DNA from: DASWYT01 sp965246875
GTDB lineage: Bacteria; Pseudomonadota; Alphaproteobacteria; Micavibrionales; SZUA-601
Assembly: GCA_965246875.1 (NCBI GenBank)
Contig: CBDFFU010000006.1
Span: 186,001 to 250,000, forward strand
Length of the DNA: 64,000 nucleotides
Reading direction: 5' to 3'
In this document: piece after piece, positions 52,167 to 61,042 of the stretch
Layout of the letters: the number at the start of each line of letters is the position of its first letter
Numbering within the stretch: the stretch's first letter is position 1
Program-made: the position numbers and the translations under genes
The notes under the pieces: model-generated
The model's database searches: none
What the model was told of the DNA's origin: nothing
What the model saw: the letters and a program-made list of their open reading frames with translations, nothing else

Positions 52167-53495
52167 ATGCAGCTGCTTCATTATTTTCACATCGATACTT
52201 TATTTGCTGTCATGGCATCACTATCAGGCTTTGTAAGCTTGAGTGTTGCAGCTTTTTCGTGGCGATACCTTCATGGAGATAACAGACAAATTCTATTTTA
52301 CAGGGACCTTTCGATTCTTGTAATAGCGTTATTGATACTGTTTGCCGCCGACCATCTTGGGGTATTCTTAGCTGCTTGGATTGCAAGTAATATTTTTCTA
52401 GTCAAATTGATGGTTCATAAATCTTCTTGGAAGGCAGCAAGTGAATCCGGCAAACTAGCACTGAAAAATTTTGCATTGGGCTCCTTTACACTTGGAGCTG
52501 CTTTGAGCCTTCTTTATGCCCAAACAGGTGAGACATCTATTCAGTTGATTGTGACATCAGGTCAAAAGCTAAATCATCTTAATCCGATTCTTTTATTAAT
52601 CTTGATCGCTGCGATGACACAATCAGCTTTATGGCCCTTCCATCGCTGGCTAACAAGTTCTCTAAATTCTCCGACTCCAGTATCAGCTATTATGCATGCG
52701 GGACTAGTTAATGGCGGCGGTTTCTTACTCGCCCGTTTTGCACCACTTTACGTTCAGTCACCACAATTACTAAAAATTATTTTTCTGATCGGCATTGTCA
52801 CAGCTTTCTTAGGAATCGCTTGGAAACTCATGCAAAGCGATGTCAAGCGCATGCTGGCTTGCTCCACGATGGGACAAATGGGTTTCATGGTTGTACAATG
52901 TGGGCTTGGCTTGTTTCCGGCGGCAATCGCCCATCTGGTCTGGCATGGCCTTTTCAAGGCCTATCTTTTCCTGGCTTCCGGTTCGGCAGCCCAGGAAAAA
53001 CGTCTGGATCTCGGTTATCCGCCCCGCGCCAGCACATTTATTCTCTCAATACTATGCGGCTTCATTGGCGCCAGTGCGTTTGTGATATCCAGTCAAACAA
53101 ATCTTATGGCTCTTGATACCTCATTATTCTTGGTTGGCATGAGTTTTGTTGCCGCCTCACAAATGACACTGACAATCCTGCAGCATGCACCAATCAAAAA
53201 GCTTCCGTTGGCGATGATCAGTGTGGCACTGACTGGGCTGTTATATGGTTTTAGCGTTTATCAATTTGATCAACTTCTTCCGGACATTCTAAAGCCGCAG
53301 CCCTTGAACAGCATCCATGTTATCGGCTTTATCCTGTTGGTTACCGCATGGCTCGGTATCCTTTTTGGGCGAAACCAGCGAAAATCCTCATCGGTGCCAG
53401 AGTGGGCGCTCAGACTCTATGTATGGATGCTGAATGCAAGTCAGCCGCATCCAAAAACGATCACCACCCATCGCAACGATTATCAATATCACTGA
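52167..53495 (+). CDS. dabB: DabB, proton-channel subunit of an inorganic carbon transporter
   Basis: A 442-residue protein of the NuoL/MrpA proton-antiporter type with about twelve membrane helices. Motifs: TQSALWPFHRWLTSSLNSPT and ISAIMHAGLVNGGGFLLARF, which carry the conserved Lys/His residues of proton-translocating subunits; LWHGLFKAYLFLASGSAAQE follows. Known DabB works with DabA to couple proton flow to CO2 capture as bicarbonate. A good GGGG-ataaca site precedes the ATG. The next gene is dabA, seven bases away, so this is a dabBA operon. Confidence 0.9.
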   Translation: MQLLHYFHIDTLFAVMASLSGFVSLSVAAFSWRYLHGDNRQILFYRDLSILVIALLILFAADHLGVFLAAWIASNIFLVKLMVHKSSWKAASESGKLALKNFALGSFTLGAALSLLYAQTGETSIQLIVTSGQKLNHLNPILLLILIAAMTQSALWPFHRWLTSSLNSPTPVSAIMHAGLVNGGGFLLARFAPLYVQSPQLLKIIFLIGIVTAFLGIAWKLMQSDVKRMLACSTMGQMGFMVVQCGLGLFPAAIAHLVWHGLFKAYLFLASGSAAQEKRLDLGYPPRASTFILSILCGFIGASAFVISSQTNLMALDTSLFLVGMSFVAASQMTLTILQHAPIKKLPLAMISVALTGLLYGFSVYQFDQLLPDILKPQPLNSIHVIGFILLVTAWLGILFGRNQRKSSSVPEWALRLYVWMLNASQPHPKTITTHRNDYQYH

Positions 53496-53502
53496 GGCTT
53501 AC

Positions 53503-55734
53503 ATGAAAACGGCACAAAAAATGAAGCTAGCGCCTAGAATATCTCATCAATCCATCAATCAACCACTTGAACCAAAAAAGTTGCAGAGCTTTATTGCTAG
53601 AAGCTGGAAGCGTATTGCACCAACATGGCCTCTGAAGAACCTCATCGCCGTTAATCCTCTCGCAGGGTTTGAAGACCTTACATTTGAGGATGGGATGCGC
53701 CAAGGGCAGGCTTATTTTCAGCAGAAAGAATTGCTTTGCTCGATGCATGACGTCAACCGCCAGACGATCAAATGGCTGCAGGTATTCTTCGATCAGGGCC
53801 AGGCGACTATCAAAATGCCATTACGACAGCTTGGTTTGTTTGCTTGCGTTTTCGAGCTTCTAAAATATGACGGACAGCTGAAACAGCAATCAGCCAAAAC
53901 CTGGGCGTGGCTCAAGAAACTGCCCAACGACCCTAAAAATGTTATCTCGGAATGCCTTTTATTTTTAGGCATCCCGCATGATAAACAAGAACAGTTTTTA
54001 ACACTGCAGTTGACAACACTCTCAGGATGGGCCGCCTATATAAAATACAGGACAGACTGGGCAGACGCCGAGGATGCCCAAAATCTTCATCCGGTCACGC
54101 AGACTGACTATCTCGCGCTACGGCTTGTTTTGACATGCCTGCTCTGGCCGGAAGCAAAAAAACTTCTTGAATGGTATAAGGCGGCATTAAAGAGTGCTGA
54201 TGTAGATAAAGCGATCAAGGAAATTGGCCAAGCCGAAGATGATTATCGGCGAAACTTGCTTTCTCGCATTACACATATGGATGATGCTGAGCAAAAGCGT
54301 TCTATGGCTCAGCTTGTTTTCTGCATTGATGTGCGCTCCGAGCCGTTCAGACGGGCACTTGAAAGCCAGGGAAACTATGAGACATTAGGTTTCGCTGGGT
54401 TTTTTGGTGTTCCCGTCAGTATAGAAAACAAAATAACAGGAGAGACGCACGCCTCTTGTCCTGTACTTTTGAAGCCGACCCATCACATTACGGAAGCCCC
54501 GTCTTGTAATCACGCTGCATGTCAAAAAACACATGAACGCAATAGTGGCCTCAAAAAACTCTATCAATCCCTGAAATACACCTTTGCAACGCCGTTTACC
54601 TTGGTCGAAGCACTGGGGCCATTTAGCGGCATCCTGATGGCTTTGCGTAGTTTCTTCCCAAACGCATATGTGGCACTCAAACAAAAAGGTGAATTTGTCG
54701 TAGATTTTGTGCCGCAGATAGAATCTATACCCCTTGATCAGCAAATATCTTTTGCATCCGGCGCTCTGCGGATGATGGGGCTAACGCAAAACTTTTCTCC
54801 CCTGGTCGTATTCTGCGGCCACGGCAGCGAGACACAGAATAATGCTTATGCGACAGCTCTTGATTGTGGTGCTTGCGGTGGTCACCATGGTGCGCCAAAT
54901 GCACGAATCCTGGCTTCTATTCTGAACAATCGGCAGGTCGTTCAGGAATTGTGGAAAATGGGCATCAAAATCCCAGAAGATACTTATTTTGCCGCTGCAG
55001 AGCACAACACCACAACCGATGAGGTGACGCTTTATACCCATGGTATTCCTGCGGGTCATTCTAGTTATCTGATTTCTCTTCGGCAAGACCTCGAAAAAGC
55101 AAAAGCCAAGAATAGCAGCTGGCGTGCAAATCAATTGGATAAAACTGTGGCACAGCCTGAAGCAGCCGATCACACCAGTCTTCGTGCCAAAGACTGGGCG
55201 CAGGTTCGTCCAGAATGGGGGCTTGCCCGTAATGCTGCTTTTATCGTAGGGCCGCGTGCGCTGACGCAAAAACTTGACCTTGAAGGGCGTTCATTCCTTC
55301 ACTCCTACGATTGGAACAAGGATGAAGATGGCAGCGCTTTGACCGTTATCCTGACCGCACCGATGGTCGTCGCTCAATGGATTAACGCGCAATATTTATT
55401 CTCGACGCTTGATAATGTTGCCTATGGCGGCGGTAGCAAGATTTCCAAAAATATCACTGGCAAAATCGGTATTATGCAGGGCAACGCGAGTGATCTGATG
55501 CACGGTCTGCCTTTACAGTCTGTCTATAAAGATGACCGTGAAGCCTATCATCAACCTTTGCGGCTGATGACAATTGTCTATGCCCCGCGCCACATGATCG
55601 ATAGGATTATAGCCAGTCAGGATGTCTTGAAGAAATTATTTGGTCATGGCTGGGTCCACCTTGTGTGTATCGAGCCTAAAACGGGAGAAAAGTTTATCTT
55701 GAATAAAGATTTTTCATGGCAAAGACAGCTTTAA
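53503..55734 (+). CDS. dabA: DabA, carbonic anhydrase-like subunit of an inorganic carbon transporter
   Basis: A 743-residue DUF2309 protein. The zinc ligands of the family are present: C274 and D276 in FCIDVRSEPFRRAL, H440 in FCGHGSETQNN, and C455 in ALDCGACGGHHG; H and C are 15 residues apart, as in the characterised Halothiobacillus protein. It hydrates CO2 to bicarbonate on the cytoplasmic side, driven by DabB. Starts ATG 53503 (the frame is open further upstream inside dabB). LysR upstream suggests CO2-responsive control. Full length. Confidence 0.93.
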   Translation: MKTAQKMKLAPRISHQSINQPLEPKKLQSFIARSWKRIAPTWPLKNLIAVNPLAGFEDLTFEDGMRQGQAYFQQKELLCSMHDVNRQTIKWLQVFFDQGQATIKMPLRQLGLFACVFELLKYDGQLKQQSAKTWAWLKKLPNDPKNVISECLLFLGIPHDKQEQFLTLQLTTLSGWAAYIKYRTDWADAEDAQNLHPVTQTDYLALRLVLTCLLWPEAKKLLEWYKAALKSADVDKAIKEIGQAEDDYRRNLLSRITHMDDAEQKRSMAQLVFCIDVRSEPFRRALESQGNYETLGFAGFFGVPVSIENKITGETHASCPVLLKPTHHITEAPSCNHAACQKTHERNSGLKKLYQSLKYTFATPFTLVEALGPFSGILMALRSFFPNAYVALKQKGEFVVDFVPQIESIPLDQQISFASGALRMMGLTQNFSPLVVFCGHGSETQNNAYATALDCGACGGHHGAPNARILASILNNRQVVQELWKMGIKIPEDTYFAAAEHNTTTDEVTLYTHGIPAGHSSYLISLRQDLEKAKAKNSSWRANQLDKTVAQPEAADHTSLRAKDWAQVRPEWGLARNAAFIVGPRALTQKLDLEGRSFLHSYDWNKDEDGSALTVILTAPMVVAQWINAQYLFSTLDNVAYGGGSKISKNITGKIGIMQGNASDLMHGLPLQSVYKDDREAYHQPLRLMTIVYAPRHMIDRIIASQDVLKKLFGHGWVHLVCIEPKTGEKFILNKDFSWQRQL

Positions 55735-55736
55735 CC

Positions 55737-56588
55737 ATGACTTCAGTATATAAAGGAACTTGCATTCTGTTGCCAACGAAGCATCACAAGTCGGTTGCAA
55801 TAGCGCCGTCCTTTGCACAAATTCTGGGAGCCGGAATATTAGAGCATTTGGTCGGCACCGACGCATTTGGTACATTTTCTGGTGAAGTCGAGCGCAAAGG
55901 CAGTCCGCTGGAATGCGCGCGTTTAAAGTGCGAGCTGAGTTTAGACAGAACTGGGGCCGACTATGCTCTCTCAAGTGAGGGTAGCTTTGGTCCACATCCG
56001 ACCATCCCACTTCTGCCATCGAATCATGAAATTCTGTATTTCATCGACAAAAAGAGAGGCTTTCACCTGCATGTCTCAGACACTTTCTTTAATACCAACT
56101 ATCGAATGGCAGAGTGTACAACATTTGATGAGCTTCTCTCTTTTGCGGACAAAGCGCATTTTCCCACGCATGCCCTGATTGTCAGGCCGCATCCAAGGAA
56201 TATCCAGCATGTGATATTCAAAGGGATTCACAGTGAAGACGAGCTTAAAACGGCATTTTGCACATCGCTCGCACAGTCTCCCATGCGGAAAGTTTGGGTG
56301 GAGACGGACATGCGCGCTCATTTAAATCCAACGCGCATGATTATGATCTCGCAACTTGCTACAGTAATGGCAAATCGTCTCACTTGCCTATGCCCCCAAT
56401 GTGAGATGCCAGGCTGGGGCAAAGTCAGCCAAGAATTGGGTTTACCCTGTAGCTTGTGCAACACGCCGACAAGGGAAGTGAAAGCAGTAATTTATGGGTG
56501 TACGAAATGTGATTACAATGAAAGACAAACAGCCGAACATGGGCAGATAGAAGCTGAGCCAAGCCTATGCGAGGTCTGCAATCCGTGA
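55737..56588 (+). CDS. Zinc-ribbon protein next to dabA (DUF6671-like)
   Basis: A 283-residue protein. The ATG at 55737 is two bases after the dabA stop; ATG 55716 inside dabA is an alternative. Conserved stretches include DAFGTFSGEVERKGSP, EGSFGPHPTIPLLPSNHEI and TDMRAHLNPTRMIMI, a pattern I remember from proteins annotated DUF6671 (unverified). The C-terminal third has four Cys pairs (CLCPQC, CSLCN, CTKCD, CEVC), probably two zinc sites. No signal or membrane helix. Tight coupling to dabA suggests a role in maturation, zinc supply or control of the carbon pump; this is inference. Confidence 0.7.
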   Translation: MTSVYKGTCILLPTKHHKSVAIAPSFAQILGAGILEHLVGTDAFGTFSGEVERKGSPLECARLKCELSLDRTGADYALSSEGSFGPHPTIPLLPSNHEILYFIDKKRGFHLHVSDTFFNTNYRMAECTTFDELLSFADKAHFPTHALIVRPHPRNIQHVIFKGIHSEDELKTAFCTSLAQSPMRKVWVETDMRAHLNPTRMIMISQLATVMANRLTCLCPQCEMPGWGKVSQELGLPCSLCNTPTREVKAVIYGCTKCDYNERQTAEHGQIEAEPSLCEVCNP

Positions 56589-57040
56589 AAATTTATACTA
56601 GTGAAATGTTATTACAGGACGGGCTCTGAGAACATGTTTTGAGTTTCACTTCATACAGAATATTACTAGCTAATTATTAATACTGTGGGGCAACAGTTCA
56701 ACCACCTGTAAAATATTATCAAGCGGTTGAATAGATTGTGGTCCGATTAATAAAACATTTTGGATCCCACAATATAATATTACAATATCCAAAGCTTCGG
56801 CTTAAAGGTCGTCGCGGTCGTGTAATAACGGCTTTGTGAAGTACGGCCATTTTAGATATTCTCACATTTTTCGGCCGACCTTTAAATTGTTATAAGCAAT
56901 ATTAATTAGGTAGGCTCTCTCCAAATTAAAATTTTATTGATTTTACTATATATTTTTCTAATATATACAACTGGAATTTAAAGCCACAATTTTTAGGGAT
57001 CAGCCATGTTGCTTTGGCGATAACTCGACCACCATATCTT
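56589..57040. other. AT-rich intergenic region with dyads
   Basis: No gene supported. A 10-base inverted pair, TTAAAGGTCG and CGACCTTTAA, stands at 56802-56811 and 56876-56885, about 64 bases apart. A 7-base dyad (TTCAACC, GGTTGAA) is at 56697-56731. There is no T tract, so these are not obvious terminators. The DNA between dabA cluster and nrsF could contain transcription ends from both sides. Confidence 0.4.
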
Positions 57041-57685
57041 TTACCACTCCAAATAACGTTTTCCGCACCATGCGCCAACAGCCGACAGCAATAAGATCGG
57101 CAGGCCGTAATAGGTTATCAAATAAAACGGATGGTCTTGCCCACAATGGAAGGCATATGCAGAAGCGGCGATGAATCCACTGCTGGCTCCGGCTAAGGCT
57201 CCGGCTAGAACAACATTCATTGGCGCGCTTTTGGCCAACCAGACCCGCCAAAGAATGGCGAAGATAATACTGGCGAATATCGTGACGATGCCGAGGCAAT
57301 ACGGTGCGCGGCGGTCAGTCAGGGCGGCTATCATGTCGTTGATATCAAAATGAGCGAACACTTGGAAGATTAATCCAATTAGGAATAGAGCGGCTATAAG
57401 AGCCGGTAGCAGATAAATCCTTTTGATTGTGCGCCCTGGCAGGCTGACGGCAAAGACACACAAAATAGCCGAGAATCCACACAAGGCGAACAGACTAGGC
57501 TTCCAGAACATCGCGCCGGTTTGCATAGCGGTATGGTAATCAGGGCGAATGCCTAAAACAGCCATCAGTAAAATTAAGACGCCAGCAAAACAACACATGC
57601 TATAAATGGCCAATTGCCGCAAGGTCATGCTGCGGCGTGGTTTCAGATCACCGACCAGTTGAGAAATCAAAGGATCAAGCGTCAT
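57041..57685 (-). CDS. nrsF: NrsF, membrane-bound anti-sigma factor (DUF1109)
   Basis: A 214-residue protein with about six membrane helices (for example LAIYSMCCFAGVLILLMAVLG, IYLLPALIAALFLIGLIFQV). The start MTLDPLISQLVGDLKPRR is typical of DUF1109 proteins. In Caulobacter and other bacteria NrsF binds and silences the sigma factor SigF. A CRRR-like basic region precedes the first helix; the late HCGQDHPFYLITYYGLP segment, with a conserved Cys and His, fits a redox or RCS-sensing role known in the family. ATG 57685 overlaps the sigF gene end by 11 bp. Confidence 0.88.
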   Translation of the reverse strand: MTLDPLISQLVGDLKPRRSMTLRQLAIYSMCCFAGVLILLMAVLGIRPDYHTAMQTGAMFWKPSLFALCGFSAILCVFAVSLPGRTIKRIYLLPALIAALFLIGLIFQVFAHFDINDMIAALTDRRAPYCLGIVTIFASIIFAILWRVWLAKSAPMNVVLAGALAGASSGFIAASAYAFHCGQDHPFYLITYYGLPILLLSAVGAWCGKRYLEW

Positions 57686-58208
57686 ATTGAATTTCCTCCG
57701 CTTTGGCATTGGCAATCAATTTCTTGAGGCCACGATGTATCATCACCTTGACCGATGATGGCGAATGTCCTGTCTGTTGTGCGGCTTGTTCAATCGTCAT
57801 TTCTTTTAATTTCACTAAATCGATAATCTCGGCCTGGGCGGCGGGCAATTGTTTCAACAAGGTAGCAACGTCACGGCCGGCCGTCGTATTGGGGTCAAAC
57901 ACCGGTATGCTCATCTCATCGTCAAACAATGTTTCCATCCGGCGCGAGACTTTGCGCAGATGGTCGATCCATCGGTGCTTGGCGATCGTACTTAACCATG
58001 GCAGAAACGGCTGGTTCGGATCATAAGTATGCCGTTTCTCATGCAGGGTCATCATCGTCTCTTGCACCAGATCGTCGAGTGCCGCAATTTGACCACGCTT
58101 GCCAAAGAACCGCACCAGCCACGGCCGGACTGCAGACAATAACTCCCCATAAGCCGCCTTATCGCCGGCTTGGGCTTGTCGCATCCAGGTTTGCCATTGT
58201 TCATCCAT
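57675..58208 (-). CDS. sigF: ECF sigma factor SigF
   Basis: A 177-residue extracytoplasmic function sigma factor. Region 2: AAYGELLSAVRPWLVRFFGK and LDDLVQETMMTLHEKRHTYDPNQPFLPWLSTIAKHRWIDHLRK. Region 4: LPAAQAEIIDLVKLKEMTIEQAAQQTGHSPSSVKVMIHRGLK. Partner of NrsF, with which it overlaps. Its own promoter at 58211-58238 ends only three bases before the ATG at 58208, so either the message is leaderless or the true start is the Met at 58184 (MRQAQAGDKAAY), which would also be typical of ECF proteins. Confidence 0.92.
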   Translation of the reverse strand: MDEQWQTWMRQAQAGDKAAYGELLSAVRPWLVRFFGKRGQIAALDDLVQETMMTLHEKRHTYDPNQPFLPWLSTIAKHRWIDHLRKVSRRMETLFDDEMSIPVFDPNTTAGRDVATLLKQLPAAQAEIIDLVKLKEMTIEQAAQQTGHSPSSVKVMIHRGLKKLIANAKAEEIQYDA

Positions 58209-58210
58209 AG

Positions 58211-58238
58211 AGTACGCCTCAATTTGGTAAAAGGTTAC
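58211..58238 (-). promoter_or_regulatory. SigF-type promoter of sigF-nrsF
   Basis: On the minus strand GTAACC (58238-58233), a 16-base spacer and CGTACT (58216-58211). The pattern is the same as at 58272 and 61171, which implies autoregulation of the sigma factor operon. Confidence 0.75.
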
Positions 58239-58271
58239 ATACTGGCTTTTAATTTTTATTTTCAGGAATTT

Positions 58272-58299
58272 GTAACCTATGCCCTGTTACCAACGTAAT
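58272..58299 (+). promoter_or_regulatory. SigF-type promoter of the YHS operon
   Basis: GTAACC (58272-58277), 16 bases, CGTAAT (58294-58299), about 89 bp before the YHS gene. The preceding T-rich TTTTTATTTTCAG is shared with the promoter at 61171. Confidence 0.8.
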
Positions 58300-58387
58300 A
58301 GCTGATATGAAGGTTTTGTGGTCAGTTAAGATAAGACATTTTAGCACCCGATCCTGTACTGTCCACTAACCAAATCAAGGATTTATT

Positions 58388-58840
58388 ATGAGATTTTTTG
58401 TACGTTCACTTTTGGCTTGTTTGTGTCTGATTTGCTATTTTTCCGCGCCGGCAAATGCAGCTGAACCCATTTATACAGGTTTTTTAAGTGATAAAGCCGT
58501 AAGCGGTTACGATACGGTTGCTTATTTCAAGCAACATCAGGCCGTAAAAGGCGGCGAGCAATTTTCAACAGAATGGCAAGGGGTCACCTGGCAATTCAGC
58601 TCTGCTGAAAATTTGAAAGAGTTTAAAAGTAATCCTGAACAGTATGCGCCACAATATGGTGGCTATTGCGCATACGCCGTCGCTAAGAATAAAAAAGTCG
58701 CTGCCGATCCGACGGCGTGGAAAGTCGTCGATGGAAAACTATACCTAAATTATGATAAATCCATCAAAGAAAAATGGGAAGCCGATCAGCAGAATTACAT
58801 TAAAAATGCAGATCAGAACTGGGTAAACCTTTCACAATAG
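58388..58840 (+). CDS. Secreted YHS-domain protein
   Basis: A 150-residue protein with a signal peptide (MRFFVRSLLACLCLICYFSA, cleavage near ANAAE). The mature part has SGYDTVAYFKQHQAVKGGEQF and WQFSSAENLKEFKSNPEQYAPQYGGYCAYAVA, typical of the YHS family, which binds copper or haem-like metals through Cys-His clusters; only CAYAV offers a Cys here. Periplasmic. AAGGA precedes the ATG at a good distance. First gene of an operon with DoxX-like, DedA and ATP-grasp genes, driven by the SigF promoter. Confidence 0.88.
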   Translation: MRFFVRSLLACLCLICYFSAPANAAEPIYTGFLSDKAVSGYDTVAYFKQHQAVKGGEQFSTEWQGVTWQFSSAENLKEFKSNPEQYAPQYGGYCAYAVAKNKKVAADPTAWKVVDGKLYLNYDKSIKEKWEADQQNYIKNADQNWVNLSQ

Positions 58841-58871
58841 TCACGGCTGAAAGCCACAAGGAGAATACGGC

Positions 58872-59348
58872 ATGAGAAATTACCAAAACCGCCTGACACT
58901 GATTTTAACCGTCTATATCAGTTTCGTCTTCATTCAATCGCTTTTTTTCAAATTTACCAATTCCACAGAAACGCAATATATTTTTGGTACACTCGATGCG
59001 TGGGCCGGGACGTGGGGGGCAGGCGGTATCTTTTCACAACACGGTATATTTAGCCAATATGTGATAGGCACAGCCGAATTGTTAACGTCAACTCTGTTAT
59101 TATTGGGTCTGTACAAAAGACAGTCCGTTATTCAAGCCTTGGGCGCTTTAGGCGCGTTAGCTGTTATTTCCGGTGCCATTGTCTTTCACTTGTTTACACC
59201 GCTTGGCGTGAATATATTAGGTGATCATGGGTTATTGTTCGGTATGGCATGCGGTGTCTGGATTGCAGCAGCAATCATATTGTACCTGAAACGCTCGGCT
59301 ATAGTCTCAATCCTTGAATTGCGAAGACGTTTTCATGTCATTCGATAG
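58872..59348 (+). CDS. DoxX-like four-helix membrane protein
   Basis: A 158-residue membrane protein with four helices, including LTLILTVYISFVFIQSLFFK at the start and VIGTAELLTSTLLLLGLY. FKFTNSTETQYIFGTLDAWAG after the first helix and the layout resemble DoxX/DoxD-type proteins, which have been linked to quinone or thiol redox, but the match is not strict. AAGGAG precedes the ATG. Overlaps the DedA gene by 14 bp. Role inferred from context: oxidant defence. Confidence 0.65.
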   Translation: MRNYQNRLTLILTVYISFVFIQSLFFKFTNSTETQYIFGTLDAWAGTWGAGGIFSQHGIFSQYVIGTAELLTSTLLLLGLYKRQSVIQALGALGALAVISGAIVFHLFTPLGVNILGDHGLLFGMACGVWIAAAIILYLKRSAIVSILELRRRFHVIR

Positions 59349-59931
59349 CATCTTTTCGCTTACACAAATTCCGCCGGACTGGTTCAATTCTCAAATCTTG
59401 CTCGCAACCCTCATTGTTGTTACATCATTTGTTTTGGAAGATGCGGCACTTGCATTAAGTCTTTATCTCATCCAGCAAAAACTAATGAATTTAGGGCTGG
59501 TGTTTGGGATGCTAAGTTTTAGTCTCATCGTCGGAGATATGGCACTGTATGCCTTGGGTCGGTGGTTGAACGGCTTGGCCTACGTGCAAAAGATCAAACA
59601 GCGTAAATTATTTGTGCAAATAAACAGTCTGTTGTACCGAAACACTATTTCAGTCATTTTAGTTTCACGTATTATTCCTGGCATGCGTTTAATGACCTAC
59701 ACGACAGCTGGACTAATGAAACTACCAATCACATTCTTTTTTGGTCTTATCACAGTTGCCAGTATTGTATGGTCCGGTTTGTCATTGCAATTTGGCAGTT
59801 GCTTTGTAGAGATATTAGCACTGCAGACACATCTGCCGATAATCTGGCTTGTCGTGTCAAGTATTGGATTGATCGTGGGCGTTCAGTTGCTGGTCAAATA
59901 TTTTTTCTTTAAGGAGAGAATTCGTGCTTAG
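59335..59931 (+). CDS. DedA/VTT-family membrane protein
   Basis: A 198-residue protein with an N-terminal segment (IPPDWFNSQILLATLIVVTSFVLEDAALALSLYLI) and the VTT-domain signature GDMALYALGRWLN, VSRIIPGMRLMTYTTAG. DedA proteins are lipid scramblases or transporters needed for membrane homeostasis and envelope stress resistance. ATG 59335 overlaps the DoxX-like gene end; the next gene overlaps by 8 bp. All four genes thus form one transcript under the SigF promoter. Confidence 0.85.
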   Translation: MSFDSIFSLTQIPPDWFNSQILLATLIVVTSFVLEDAALALSLYLIQQKLMNLGLVFGMLSFSLIVGDMALYALGRWLNGLAYVQKIKQRKLFVQINSLLYRNTISVILVSRIIPGMRLMTYTTAGLMKLPITFFFGLITVASIVWSGLSLQFGSCFVEILALQTHLPIIWLVVSSIGLIVGVQLLVKYFFFKERIRA

Positions 59932-61042
59932 TCCGCTGACATCACTCAGGCCACAAGATGGAATGCCTGTTTTAAATACACCTAATCAGACGGTCAGCTT
60001 TTTCGAGTTTTGGCCAGCCAAGATTTTTTACTTACCGTTGATATTTTATGTACTTTTTCTCATGTTACGGTACCGCAGTATCACCTTACCCTCTCTGGCA
60101 AATCCATCGTTTGCGGGCGGTGGTTTTTGCGGCGAGTCGAAAGCTGATATTTTATCTCTTCTATCTGGCCATGTCCCTGATTGGTCTGTCGATTTCATCA
60201 CACATATCAAATCGCCAACTGACGATATCGCTATTCAAACTGCAGCTATACTGCAAAAAATGAGTATTCATGATTTATGTTTACCAGTAGTTGCTAAGCC
60301 TGATTTGGGTTGTCGCGGAGCAGGCGTCCGTTTGATCAGACAGCATGAAGAACTTTATAACTACGTTCAAGATTTTCCAGCGTCTGAAACGATAATCCTG
60401 CAACGTTTCGTCGATTATGAAGGTGAGGCGGGTGTTTTCTATATCCGGCATCCCAATGAACAAAAGGGTCATATCTTTTCGCTGACGCTGAAGTATTTCC
60501 CTTATGTTTTCGGTGACGGTCAAACAACTCTGAAAAACCTGATCCTTCAGGATCCACGCGCTGGTCGTGTGCCGCATCTTTACCTGAAGCGTCTGGCCGA
60601 TCATCTGCAGTGGGTACCGCCACAAGGTCAGGCCGTCAGGCTGGTTTTTTCCGGCAGCCACAGCAAGGGGGCGATCTTTCGGGATGGACAAAGTTTCATC
60701 ACAAATGAAATGCGAAATGCTTTTGACCTATTGTCCCAAAAAATCCCTAATTTCTATTTTGGCCGCTTTGATGTTCGGTTTGATAAAATCAATAATCTGC
60801 AAAACGGTGTCGGTTTCAAAATTATTGAGGTAAACGGTGCTGGTGCTGAAGCAACTCACATATGGGATTGTAAAACATCCCTTCTGCAAGCCTGGAAAAC
60901 CTTGATACAGCAATATAAATGGTTATTCGTCATTGGCCACGAAAACCGTAAACGTGGATATCAGCCGATTGGGCTGAGAAATTTTTACAACATGTACAAA
61001 AGAGAAAAAAATCTTATCCCGCTGTATCCCATGACCCAATAA
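59924..61042 (+). CDS. ATP-grasp family ligase, membrane associated
   Basis: A 372-residue protein starting at GTG with an AAGGAG site seven bases upstream. One hydrophobic segment near the N-terminus (IFYLPLIFYVLFLML) precedes the ATP-grasp fold: LPVVAKPDLGCRGAGVRLIRQ (nucleotide-binding), YFGRFDVRFDK and GFKIIEVNGAGAEATHIWD (metal-binding Asp/Glu/Asn). It resembles D-alanine-D-alanine ligase-like proteins. The reaction is likely an amide or peptide bond formation; substrate unknown. Last gene of the SigF-driven operon. Ends at ordinary stop with no strong terminator. Confidence 0.8.
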   Translation: MLSPLTSLRPQDGMPVLNTPNQTVSFFEFWPAKIFYLPLIFYVLFLMLRYRSITLPSLANPSFAGGGFCGESKADILSLLSGHVPDWSVDFITHIKSPTDDIAIQTAAILQKMSIHDLCLPVVAKPDLGCRGAGVRLIRQHEELYNYVQDFPASETIILQRFVDYEGEAGVFYIRHPNEQKGHIFSLTLKYFPYVFGDGQTTLKNLILQDPRAGRVPHLYLKRLADHLQWVPPQGQAVRLVFSGSHSKGAIFRDGQSFITNEMRNAFDLLSQKIPNFYFGRFDVRFDKINNLQNGVGFKIIEVNGAGAEATHIWDCKTSLLQAWKTLIQQYKWLFVIGHENRKRGYQPIGLRNFYNMYKREKNLIPLYPMTQ

